From Ignelater luminosus (Eukaryota; Arthropoda; Insecta; Coleoptera; Elateridae), in the NCBI GenBank assembly GCA_011009095.1, contig VTPC01090705.1:213862-277861 (forward strand): 64,000 nt of DNA. The letters run 5' to 3'. The translations under genes and the position numbers were made by a program. Numbering within the stretch: the first letter of the stretch is position 1; each line of letters opens with the position of its first letter. Under the pieces are notes generated by a model. It saw only the letters and a program-made list of their open reading frames with translations, did no database searches and was not told the DNA's origin. This document shows, piece by piece, positions 23,330 to 33,139 of the stretch.

Positions 23330-24110
23330 GTGAGTCGTGGCGTTACTCTAAGAAGGTCGAAATATTCTTTATGTTGTAAAAGACCTCGGTGTTGCTCCAA
23401 GATAGAAAGAAGGTAACAACCTGACGGCAAGACAAGTTTTTAAAATTTTGCGATGCGTAGATGCGCTTCTACTGCCAGAGCCCTCTTAAAAGAGCTACTG
23501 AAGTCCAGGTTTCTGACCAAACACTTTAGAAGATTTAGAGAAAGGGGCCTGTGCGTGCGTCAAAACAGAAACGATCGTCTAGCGTTCGCCTGTGAACACA
23601 TCAATTGGCATCTTGCCTATTAAATCCTGTTCTTATTGATGACTCTATATTTGTTTGATATGATGTGAAGGACGCGTGGAGATACCCCGGTGAAAGAGCA
23701 GTTATTCAGGAGGTAGATAGATTTGGAATGTATGTATCAGCGTAGACCATAGAACCGAGTGATTGTTGGCCACCAGAAACCTTTCGGTATATCTACAAAA
23801 TTGAAATTGGATTCATTCTTATGAAAGATAAAGCATGACCTCATAAAGCAGAAATAATTAGAAACTTTTTGCAGAATCATAAGCAACGCTGACCGAGTGG
23901 CCAGCAAATTAGTCCTGGTTTAATTCAATTGAGCATGTCTAAGACTTGCTGGATAGAAGGATCAGAGAACATATTGGTCCACCTGAAACATTTTGAACAG
24001 CTCCAAAAAGCACTGCAAGAAGATTAGCGTTTGATTCCCCAAAAAGGCTTGTCGTGCCGCGAAGATATCAGCACTGAATTCATACCCAGAATTCGAATAT
24101 CCAACGTGAA
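23330..24110 (+). pseudogene. Tc1-like transposase relic
   Basis: Spread over several frames, the translation follows the Tc1 order: LLKE...V(S)..T(L)RRFRERGL (about 23500), then NDRLAFACEHINWHL (23570-23612), and near the C terminus EWPAN (23897 on), SIEHV*DLLDRRIREHIGPP (about 23926-23985), followed by a terminal Leu-Ile-Pro-Gln-like and Arg-rich end before about 24060. The catalytic Asp residues are not readable with confidence and there are many stops. Strand-consistent order and the IEHVWD-like motif support the family. Terminal inverted repeats were not identified. Confidence 0.65.
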
Positions 24111-24204
24111 CAGATAGTGGTACGAATACTATTAGTCTGTCAATAGACGTCTTCTTGAGTACACGTATTTTCGACTTTCGATTCGTTTCTTTACATCGTA
24201 TTCT

Positions 24205-24610
24205 TGTGCTTCTGAGAATGTCGAAGTGGCTGATGTCAAAAAGCAAAGAATTTGCATTAAACTTTGCTTTAAGCTCAAGAAAACTGCAGCTGAAACCCAT
24301 CGAATGGCTAAAAAATTCTTTTGGTGACCAAAGTCAAGCAATAGTATTGTTAAGGAATTCCTTGCAGAAAATAGGTGACTACCGTTCCGCAGCAGGCTTC
24401 TATCTCTTTTCTATAATAAAACTCCAGTTGAAAGGGCGCCGTTTTGATTCCATTCAAGAGATCCAAGCAGAAACGCAGCAGGTGCTGAATACACTAAAGC
24501 TGAATGCTTTCAAAACTGGGAAAGTTGCTGGAATCGTTGTATTCAAGCCCAGCGTGACTACTTTGAAGATGATAGTGAAGTGTACATGTTTTTATGGGCA
24601 AATTCTAAAA
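24205..24610 (+). pseudogene. Internally deleted mariner-type transposase relic
   Basis: One frame reads KKQRICIKLCFKLKKTAAET (24238-24297), the N-terminal helix-turn-helix motif of a mariner-type transposase. Within about 40 bp it passes to IVKEFLAENR (24345 on), a motif that in the family lies after the second catalytic Asp. The third-Asp region is degraded; IKLQLKGRRFDSIQEIQAET follows (about 24417-24476), then FQNWESCWNRCIQAQ..DYFEDDSEV at the C terminus (about 24509-24573). About the middle 60% of the gene is missing, as in non-autonomous derivatives. Two stops and a frame change add to the damage. It is a different lineage from the mariner at 8.2 kb. Terminal repeats were not located. 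Confidence 0.7.
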
Positions 24611-24790
24611 CATTTTGGGCACCACCTCGTATGCGGTATTAGTGACCCTCGATAAGTCTGATGATAATGTTTGGCTTTCCATACTCTCATGCATTTTCCA
24701 ATACTCAATCCAAAATATGTCAGAGAATAATTTTTCTCTTGTTTGTTTAATTACGCCAAAAGATTTAAAAATTTGCTGAATTCAATTAGG

Positions 24791-25485
24791 CCTATGTTTC
24801 TCAATATGTGTAACATTGATGTAGCACGTTACAATTGAACAAATAATGTGAAAAGTTAATTAAATGGAACTTAACCAATGCAAGGTTCAAGTGATTTTTC
24901 TAGACATCTCTCACCAGACAAAAGATTTTCTTTGAGTCTCACGTCCGCCAAGAACTTTGGCAGTTTACTAAATTGACATATCAAGAAGATATGGGAGTTA
25001 AGAAGGATTACACAATGGATGGGTGCTTGGAATTTTTATAAAATGATTTCGTGAAAAGAAGAATCTCAAGAAAATCTCTTGCCCTAGACAATTCATTTTA
25101 TCATACTTCAACATTCAACAAATCTTCAGTTTTCAAGCTTACAGACTACTTCAAACAATAAACGACTTTTCTTGGACTTCTGACTACGTTTTCTTCCTTC
25201 ATACATTTTAAATCTCTTCAGAAACTTAGAGTCAGTTATTAGCTTTTAGAGTCTCTTTGCCTTGCAGATACGCTGGTTTGCTTTCGAGCAATGAAACCCA
25301 AGAGAAATAATAATAATCGACAGATCTCGATCTAGATATACTTATAAGGGTTGCTTTTTTGCAGAAACAATATTGAATATGATTATAATGACAATAGAAA
25401 TGTGAAATCTGCAGCTTGAAGGTGTTGTTTATGAAGTGAAAGAATCTCGAATGCTCTCCACAACACAATAGTTTGAGAAACGCTG
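24791..25485. mobile_element. Candidate hAT-like non-autonomous element
   Basis: The right end, read in reverse complement from 25485, begins cagcgtttctcaaactattg, the style of terminus typical of hAT elements. The left end at 24791 reads cctatgtttctcaatatgtg, similar over about 15 bases. The pair encloses about 695 bp with no readable transposase. No clean 8-bp target duplication is visible, so the call is tentative. It lies next to the mariner relic. Confidence 0.35.
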
Positions 25486-25609
25486 ATCTACTAGACGTTT
25501 TCCTATAGTATTCAGCTTGACCACGTCCGATAACGCTTGCGATATTTTTTTAGGTGTTCAACAGTTATTCTAAGAAGTGAAAAGATATAGATACACCTGC
25601 ATACCCCCT

Positions 25610-28275
25610 TTCTTAAAGAAACCTTAAATCGAGGAAGATTCAATCCTTCGTTGCGTTTCGATTTTCTTCCTTGAATTATTATTATTGGGCGTTTTTAAAT
25701 TCGCTTTGGACTTTTTCCTTTATTTGCAGTTTTCGTAGATTTCCCGATCATTGTTTGGTTTTCGATTCTATTTTCTTCGTTTTACTTTTCATTATCTCCT
25801 TTTCAAATTCATTCATATCTTCTTTGTATTATTGCATTGGAGTTTTCTAGTTTTACGTTTAGACCCCGCTTTAGATTGTTGGGATTTCTTGATCTCAAGT
25901 AAATCTTCTTTTTTGTTGCCTTAGCTTAATTAAATATAAAGAGTAAATCAATTTAGTTTTCTTGAATTCCTACTGTTCTCCTTTGGTTTATTTGAATTCA
26001 TGCTTTTCTTGATTGGATTCTACACTTGTGTGAACGTTTCTCTAATTGCTTCTCGTCTTTTTATATTTTTCATTAGATCTGGGTTTTTTCTTGTCATTGA
26101 ATTATTTGAGATTTTGTTGAATTATTTCCCCATTTAGAGTTTCAGATCACAATTTAATTATTGAGATTTTGTGCTTTTTAATTGCAGTTTCTTCTAGATT
26201 ATCTCTCCTTTCGGGTTGTTCTCCAATTTCTGAAAGTTTGTTTATCTTTGCAGCCAGTTTGGATTTTTCATTCTTTGCGATTTTTGCTTCTCTTTAGGAT
26301 TTTCTATTTCGGTTTTGATGCTTGCTGTATTTATCTTCCGTCGTTATTTCTAAACTTCTTTTGTAGGCCCTTTCTAGATGGATGTCTTTATTTTCATTGG
26401 TTTTGTCTTTACCTTCTTTGGATTTTTATTTTGTTTACAAATTCCATTTTCCCTGGGATTTTTCTTTAGACACTATTTCTTCGTTTGTTCTCTTTGGACT
26501 CTTCCAGTTTTATTCTTTAAACTTCTTTTCTCCCTTATTCTCAATTTTATTTTGATTGAATTATTTTTCTATGTTCGTAGCATTTTTTTCCTCGAACTTC
26601 CTTTTAGATTCTTTAGAACAAAGTTGTTTTTAGAGTTTTTCGAATCTTCGGTCGTTTTGAAGCTCTCTTTTATGGTTCATTGATGCTCAGAGATATTTCT
26701 TTGGCATTTTGTAGTTTCTGTTTTGGATTCTTGTTTCGTTTGGTTTTTATTTCTTCCTTTCTTTCCCCTTTTCCTTCGAGCTTTTTGTTTCTTTTGGGTT
26801 TTAATGTGTTTTCTTTGAGTTTTAGATTTTTGTTTTTTTTTTCTTGAGTTAATCACCTTTTAATTTCTTTTTTTCAATTCTTTTCCTAACCGCAATCTTG
26901 TTTTAGACTTTCTCTCTTTCGATTTGAAACTCAGATCTTTATCTTTCATTATTTTTATTTGCCTTTTTTTGAATTCTGTCTTTCGATCCTTTTTAGAACT
27001 TGCTCTTCTTTATTCTCCTTTTTAATTCTTAAGTTCTCTAGATTTCCCCAATTCTTTGTTTTCTTAAGATTATTCTTGTTTTACGATTCTATCTATGTTT
27101 ATCTTCTTTAAGACTTCTCTTTGTATTCCTGTTTTCTTGGATCCTTCATTTCGTTGATCTATTTTCTAGTTCCTCCTTTTTCCTTTTTGTAATCTTTGTT
27201 AGAACTTCTTGTTTCTTTTTGGAGTTGATTTAATTGAGATTATTACGTTTTCTGTTTGCCTTGGTATTCTGGTTCAATTTTGTATTTCTCTACTTATGTC
27301 TCTTTAGAATCTTCACAATTCTTTTTTGCCTTTAGAATTGTCTCTTTTGTGTTTGATGTTTTCTATATTATCTACTATTTCTCTTGTCGTTTCTGTAGAT
27401 ATTATTTAGATGAATATCTTTGGAATCTCTATTTTCGGATTGGTTTTTATCTCGCTTGGATTTATATTTTGTTTTCAGATTCTATTTTCTTCTGCGGCTT
27501 TTCTTTAGATATTTTTAGATATTCTGCTGCTTGCCGCGTTTGAATTTTTCCAGTTTTACTCTTTAAATTCCTTTTCTCTGTCTTAATTGAATTCCTGCCC
27601 ATGTTTGTTGGATTTTTCTTAGAATTCCTTTTTGGGTTCTTAAGTATGCAATCGTTCTTCAATTTTTTGTCTCTTTGAAACTCTTTTTCTTTTGCTCAAT
27701 GTTCTCACAATTTTTTAATTCGTGTTTAGACCTTTTTCAGTATTCAGTTTGAGTCCTCTCCTTTCTTTTTCCATTTGTTTTGAACTTTCTGTTTTTGAAT
27801 TTTGATGTATACTTTCCTAGTGTCTTGCTTTTAGATTCTTTCTTCTCCGATTTTTTTTCTTGAGATTGTTTCAGGTTTCAACTCAGATCCTTCTGATCTT
27901 TTTCTCGATCTTTGTTGAAACTTGTTTTTGGTGTTGAATGTTCTTTTTTGGCTTTTAACTGTTTTATATTCTTTAAGGTCTGTTTTGGCTTGTGTGGATT
28001 CTTCTTAGTTTTCTTTTACATTTTGCGTTTCTTCACTCTTTTAAATTGGATTTTCCTTGATTTTGTCTTGTACTGTAATTTAGATCTTCTTTTCGATTCT
28101 TTCTTTGAATTTCACGAATTCATCTTCAAATTCAAGTTTCTCTCAGCTTATTTTTTTCTTTAGTACTTTTTCATTTTTTTCAAATTCAGATCCTTAGTTG
28201 AATTTCGTGGACTTGATTCTGTTTTAAGAGGCTTCTTGTTGTTCTCGGAATTCATTTCGTTCTTTAGATCCTTAA
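25610..28275. repeat. 2.7-kb T-rich strand-asymmetric block with ~1.04-kb internal duplication
   Basis: For about 2.7 kb the plus strand is dominated by T, with few A, edges are fairly abrupt, and short phrases such as 'ttctttagat', 'ttttagattct' and 'tttgaattc' recur throughout. The segment around 26370-26480 (ttagatggatgtcttt ... ttttctttagacac) is matched by 27407-27515 (ttagatgaatatcttt ... ttttctttagatat), about 1.04 kb away. Long hydrophobic open frames on the plus strand (rich in Phe, Leu) follow from TTT/TTC content and are not supported as genes. Origin unknown: expanded pyrimidine-rich minisatellite or satellite-like DNA is most likely. Confidence 0.7.
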
Positions 28276-29368
28276 ACAAAAATCATTTGCTAATTGATTC
28301 AAGTAGGTGTGGTTTAAATTATGAAAATTTATTGGTAACGGCGTGCAAAATAAAGACCAATTGACTAAAGAGAGGCTTCCAGAATAGTTTTCCTGCAGAT
28401 GATCAAATCTAAACTGTGACTTTTCTAATTTTCTAGTTCAACATTCATTTTACATTTCTCATGCTGGGTCTTTGATTATATTCACCTTCTTTAGTAATTT
28501 ATTAATTTCACTAAAAACTTTTTTTTTAATATTTTTTTCCGGTGTTGAAAGTTTGAAAGAAAAAAGATGCGAAGATTGATAAATACGTTCATATTTAATG
28601 TACGACGATTGTAATGCCATTATTTTAATGAGTTTAAATGTGTGCTAAGGTCATGTTATTTTAAGATTTAAGGTGCCCACTTTTTGCACACGTAGTAGTA
28701 TATATTTCAGAGAGATGCCGAGATGCTTCTTCTTACTACGAGTTTCCATGTCGCACGTAAATGTTTTATTGCAACAGTAAATAAAAGGAAGGCCTCTGTG
28801 AAAGGATTTAGAAAGTGTAATACTGATATTATACCATGCGTACATATAATAATATTAATATGCCGGAACGGGATAGCTTTGCTTTTATTCTTTCTACTGC
28901 AAGTTGACAGGTGGTGCTTTTTCCATTATTTTTGCGTCTTTTGACTCCCAAGTTTGAAACGTTTAAATGTATTAACTATTATTATTTCTTAATGTAATTG
29001 TGTATCATTTTTTAGCAGCCTTGAGTACTGTACAATAATAATAACAACAATAAATAATAATTTTTGCTACTGGTAATATGTTATTATTGCCCAACGAAAA
29101 TATTTGTTCATTGAACAATATAAAAAAAGAACCAGAAGTTGAATTTAGTTTCGCAACTATACCATAAAATAGATTTGTACAACTACGCAACAAGTTTATA
29201 ATATTGATATCAAACCAGTCAGAATGCCAGTTAGTGTGTGTGTCTGTATGTGTATGATGGTAATTTTTTCGTAAAGATAATCCCGTTTGACTTATAAGTT
29301 ACGTTGTGATTTATATGCATAAAATAACATGAAGATTTACATTTTCTAATCTGAGGAAACTGACTTAC
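28276..29368 (-). other. ap: AT-rich stretch, probable apterous intron
   Basis: Nothing recognisable apart from a TG microsatellite at about 29232-29256. If the candidate exon at 29369-29441 is real, this is the start of an 8.3-kb intron ending at the LIM1 exon. Confidence 0.4.
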
Positions 29369-29441
29369 GGGTCCATAATTCATTGAGCGGCCATCCGGTA
29401 GCTTGGCAAAACAAGCTATTCGGATTCTTGCATGCGAGCAC
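29369..29441 (-). CDS. ap: Candidate 5' coding exon of apterous (start codon MNYGP)
   Basis: On the minus strand a pyrimidine-rich acceptor (tgctcatcgccctag) precedes 73 nt of GC-richer sequence ending ATGGACCC|gtaagtca, a near-perfect donor. The frame that leaves in phase 0 is open through the exon and contains one ATG at 29383: MNYGP. The LIM1 exon enters in phase 0 with QQHEQYIGPAYDP, so splicing would give MNYGP-QQHEQYIGP... as a plausible protein N terminus. A short out-of-frame ATG lies 44 nt further upstream (codons MQESE-stop). The acceptor could be false if this is simply the first exon with a longer 5' leader. Basis: splice consensus, phase match and orientation; no cDNA evidence. 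Confidence 0.5.
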
Positions 29442-30685
29442 CTAGGGCGATGAGCAGGTTTGAAATACACGAAGGAAGGTATAATTTAGAGAAGACATAG
29501 ATATACTTCCTTACTTTCTGCGAAACACTACATCATAACCAAACTTGTTCAACATCTCACTTCTTATTTTTTTTGGAAAAACATACACGCACTTTTAATC
29601 CTTGATGATTAAAGTTGTTTAGAAAAAATTAAAACGAAATTGCTAGCGACGAACACTCCCATCACGGTTTGTTTGTTACATATTTAATAAGATAAATGGA
29701 AAGTTTTTTCGTATAAAAAATAAATAGCGCCTCGCCTATGAACTAAATTTCACCTCAAAAGAAATAAATTTTTGAAAAATAATAGTAAAAGTAGCAAATT
29801 GATCTTCCTCCACTTTTCAATTGAGTCATTTTCAAATAACCTCTATAAAAATTATGTTAAATAACCGCTTCTGGATGTTTATCGTGGAAGATGTGACGTA
29901 ACAGCGAATACTGATTGAATCATTTGGGAAATTAGAGCTTTTGAATACAATCTAGCCATAATTTTATGCGGTTATCCTTATGATGGAAATCTGATATTCT
30001 TGGAAAAAAAAGTTACGAAATGTCATCAATTACAGATTAAATCATTCAAAAAGTAGCAGCTTTGGATTTCAACCACAACTTAAAGATTTTTATGATAACA
30101 GACAGTTAGGATGACGTCAGACTCTTTAAAGTGAAATAATAATTGAAGGTTAAAAAATTAAGTTTTGTAGCTGAAACTGAATTTATAGTATGAAATTCCT
30201 CAGATAGCCATTTAAGGTTTTACATGTGTTAAGTAAACAAAATATCGCTAACTCGATCAAGTAACAAGAGTTTCGTGTTCAGGTGTCGTAACAGTTAATA
30301 GAATTATTGCAAAGAAGCATTGGGAAGATGATTTTACAATAAACTCGTTTTCTTAAAAGAACGGATTCAATTTTTAATTGTAACGATTTCACTTATGAGA
30401 ATCAGAACTGAAGAAAATAGTTACATTATTATGACATCTTAATCCAAAATTTGTTCAAATTATTCAGCTCGAGTAACCAAGAACGTTTCATTTAACATAA
30501 TCTAACTTAAACTAGATCCAAGCAGAAAAAATGAACTTCATATCATCAAAGATGGTTGCTTGTGCATGTCCAAGGGAAGTCAGCCGACAAAAATAAAAGA
30601 AAAGGCAGCTTCTGCGCTATGAGAACTCAAAGACTTCTCTTCAAGCAAGAACAGAAATTTAGAAGAAGCAAAATCGGTTCATAAA
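29442..30685. other. AT-rich non-coding stretch
   Basis: No gene or repeat is recognisable. Confidence 0.5.
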
Positions 30686-30765
30686 AGTTAGACCCAACCG
30701 AAAAGCCTGAAAGTTCGAAAAGTCTGAAAAGCTTAGACAGTTTGTCTGTGTTTCAGGCGATTCCT
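30686..30765 (+). repeat. Small diverged fragment of the GC-rich 9-nt family
   Basis: Text of the type 'acccaaccgaaaagcctgaa' followed by 'gttcgaaaagtctgaaaagc' has the 9-nt rhythm and word content of the family but is AT-shifted. It is probably an old truncated copy. Confidence 0.4.
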
Positions 30766-31580
30766 TTAAAATTAAAAGTGACACCTTTTCTGATTATGGA
30801 GGTAATCATATAAGTTAATGTGATGATAGTCACCCAAACAGACCACTTATCGCTAAGAATTGCTCTAGTTCTTGTCATTGTTGTCTTGTGGCTGAGGCTT
30901 CCGGTCGCGTGGCTTCAACTGCTATGATCAGTTCGCTACCAACTACAATTTAGCCAAACCCGGTCAAAATTTTTAACGTGCAACTCATCGTGGTCCCATT
31001 ACCTTGCATTCCTTCCGGGGGATAATAATTATGGCATTTTTCTTTAGATTTGTCCACGTGTAAAATCTCAGTACCTAAGCTAAGCTGAGCAACCTTCGGA
31101 TTAAAAGTTAAATGTGTAAAAATAACGGAATATTAGTCTCGAGATCCGAACACCTCTAGTCTTGCGTGTTCAAACCTAACTCTGACGCCATACTTGGAAA
31201 AACATTGCCGCACAGATGTGCAATGTGAATTCTTTAAGAGATCAGGAAATCTTCAACCACGTGTTTAATTTCTCCCGTTTCTTTTATAAATTAGACAGCT
31301 CGATCCGGGAGGGTTGACTCGTGATCTAATGAGTCAGTACTTATACGTCTCGTTTTAAAATTCCACGTAATACTTAAGAAAGAATGTGTCTAAGGATCAG
31401 AAGCTAATTCTCTTTTGTTGCTTTGTTCAGCATTATGGTTTGCAGTATCGTATCGCTACGCACTAGAGTAATAACCAAACTTGCATTCATAAGCTGAATA
31501 GTATGGTTTTGGTTTACAAGGCACTTGCAAACCAAGTAACCAACTAATCCTTGTCATTCCGTTGATTGGTTGTTGTAGGT
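30766..31580. other. Non-coding stretch, mixed composition
   Basis: No recognisable gene. Slightly GC-richer around 30880-31020. Confidence 0.45.
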
Positions 31581-31583
31581 CCC

Positions 31584-31964
31584 CTATGGTACCTCTTTTA
31601 CTGAAGATTGAGGATAAGGGACATGTTCTTGTTTCCCGGGACTAGACCAGTTGGTGAGACTTGGTGGCAGCAGCAGTATCAATAGTAGCAGTAATAGTTG
31701 TGGGTAGCAATCGTTGGGGAGGCGACGTCCGCGTAAAGCAAAGTAAAGTTGCAGAACGCGACGGCGGCGTGTTGGTGTTGTCGACCTGGATGTTGATGAA
31801 GATGTAGATGTTGAAGTAGGACAGCGCGACGAAATTCGCAGTTGGAAATGTAATACATTTAATGAATGAAAAAGCTCAGGTTTTCTATAGCAGCAGATGT
31901 TGAACCCGGATGTTGTTGAAAGCTGATTGTAGAGGTCCGCAAAAGGGGCAATGCAATGTTGCAT
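31584..31964 (-). CDS. Unrecognised 126-codon open frame with trinucleotide-repeat core
   Basis: ATG at 31964, stop at 31584. The middle is a run of Ser, Thr and Arg (CPTSTSTSSSTSRSTTPTRR) and then Leu-rich sequence, both produced by imperfect GAT/GTT- and AGC/AGT-type trinucleotide repeats on the plus strand. No domain is recognised and no splice context is evident. It may be a chance frame over a decayed trinucleotide tract. I do not recognise a family. Confidence 0.2.
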   Translation of the reverse strand: MQHCIAPFADLYNQLSTTSGFNICCYRKPELFHSLNVLHFQLRISSRCPTSTSTSSSTSRSTTPTRRRRVLQLYFALRGRRLPNDCYPQLLLLLLILLLPPSLTNWSSPGKQEHVPYPQSSVKEVP

Positions 31965-32179
31965 TCAGCAATAATGCAGAATAGAAGAGAACAACGTATG
32001 CCGAAAGAGACTTAAGTCATGAAATTGGTGCTCTAGGAGTTGCGGCATACAAATGGTGGCAGTGGCGAAATAGCACTTCGGGGCCAACAAAACCACTAGC
32101 GGAATGCAAACGCCCAGCAGAGCGAGGAAGCAATAACCCTGTCCAATAGTCGAGCCTTAGTTTAAGAATATATCGAACT

Positions 32180-32720
32180 TTTAGGGCCTGTCTGGTCATT
32201 TGCGTCTGTCGGTCTGTTCGAGTCTTTCAGGCTTTTCGGACATGTCGAGCTTATCAGATAGATCGATTTTTGTAGTTAACCAAAGCGGGCGATTTCCTAC
32301 TGAACTGTACCGCAGGATTTTTGTACTGCACCGGCCCGAGATCCTTATCTGGCTCGGACAGGAATAATTTTTGTACTGACCCGGACAAGCATGACCTTAA
32401 TATTGAATCGAAGATTAAGATTTCTGTACTGCACTGTGGACTGGATGGGTTTCTTCGTCGGATTTTCTTCCGGTCCGGTTGAAAGCTCGCGGTCTCCTTG
32501 GCCCTGTCGGGCCGTTTGGGTATTTCGGTCTCTTTGGCCCTGTCGGACCGTTCGGACCTGTTGGTCTCCTTGGCCCTGTCGGGCCGTTCGGGCATTTCGG
32601 TCTCTTTGGCCCTGTCGGGCCGTTTGGGTCTGTCGGTCTCTTTGGCCCTGTCGGGCCGTTCGGGTCTGTCGAGCCGTTCGGATTCTTCAGGCCAATCTAG
32701 AAGTTGCCGGGCTTTTTCTG
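32180..32720 (-). repeat. GC-rich 9-nt/27-nt dispersed repeat, copy 6, with a perfect-phase 36-nt array
   Basis: The order is inverted relative to copy 4: 9-mers at 32185-32250, the 27-nt 'gtactga' module at 32285-32435, then 32491-32670 is five tandem 36-nt units, each made of four 9-mers (ggtctcttt, ggccctgtc, gggccgttc, gggtctgtc and variants), followed by a partial sixth unit. Unit-to-unit identity is visibly higher than in any other copy, implying recent amplification. The family head is present at the right edge only in degraded form. Confidence 0.85.
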
Positions 32721-32852
32721 CCGGTTGCCAGGAGACAGCTGAAAACTAGACACGCCAACCAGCGAACTGGGCGAGCCTGTACGCGGACTATTAGGGATAG
32801 TATCGGCAAAAATTACTACCGAACGGGCATCACGCGGAACTGTCAGCTGTAG
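32445..32852 (+). CDS. 135-codon open frame across the 36-nt array (WPCRAV repeats), probably not a gene
   Basis: ATG 32445 opens a frame that reads a 12-residue repeat (RSLWPCRAVWVF and variants) through the array and continues for about 55 residues into unique sequence before the stop at 32852. A second frame over 32491-32700 reads GLFGPVGPFGSV repeats, with Gly at every third position as in collagen, but has no ATG. A third is also open. Openness in all frames is explained by a 36-nt stop-free unit, so coding is doubtful. Confidence 0.15.
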   Translation: MGFFVGFSSGPVESSRSPWPCRAVWVFRSLWPCRTVRTCWSPWPCRAVRAFRSLWPCRAVWVCRSLWPCRAVRVCRAVRILQANLEVAGLFLPVARRQLKTRHANQRTGRACTRTIRDSIGKNYYRTGITRNCQL

Positions 32853-32861
32853 CGTGCAAAG

Positions 32862-33137
32862 ATGCGTATCGGTTCTACAAAGATGTCTTCTACGAAGGGC
32901 TTTCGGGGTGCTACTCTAGGAGGTTGCTTCACCCTCAAGCGCTGTCGGTCTCTGGATATGCTCAAAAGACGTCTTGCACTTTGTGAACGGACTTTTTACG
33001 ATTTTGATGACATGCTTGCCTTGTTATCACAAATGTATTGTAAACATGCCGTGCTGTTGTTTAAACATTCCAAGGCAAAGATTTCCGGAAGCAGCCTCAC
33101 GAGGTCGATGCGCATCTCAAATTATACAGATCCTTAG
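32862..33137 (+). CDS. Unrecognised 91-residue open frame
   Basis: ATG 32862 to the stop at 33137. The product would be basic and slightly Cys/Leu-rich (TLKRCRSLDMLKRRLALCER, MYCKHAVLLFKHSKAKI). It begins ten bases after the preceding frame stops. No family is recognised, and no splice or promoter signal is evident. It could be a decayed transposon fragment or chance. Confidence 0.2.
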   Translation: MRIGSTKMSSTKGFRGATLGGCFTLKRCRSLDMLKRRLALCERTFYDFDDMLALLSQMYCKHAVLLFKHSKAKISGSSLTRSMRISNYTDP

Positions 33138-33139
33138 AG

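Noticed and set aside
26182-28163. Hydrophobic open frames in the T-rich block as membrane proteins
   Set aside because: Phe/Leu-rich frames are the automatic result of T-rich sequence; no start context, domain or conservation signal.
32479-32700. A true collagen gene
   Set aside because: The Gly-X-Y frame has no ATG, other frames are equally open, and the array is a local expansion of a dispersed 9-nt repeat.
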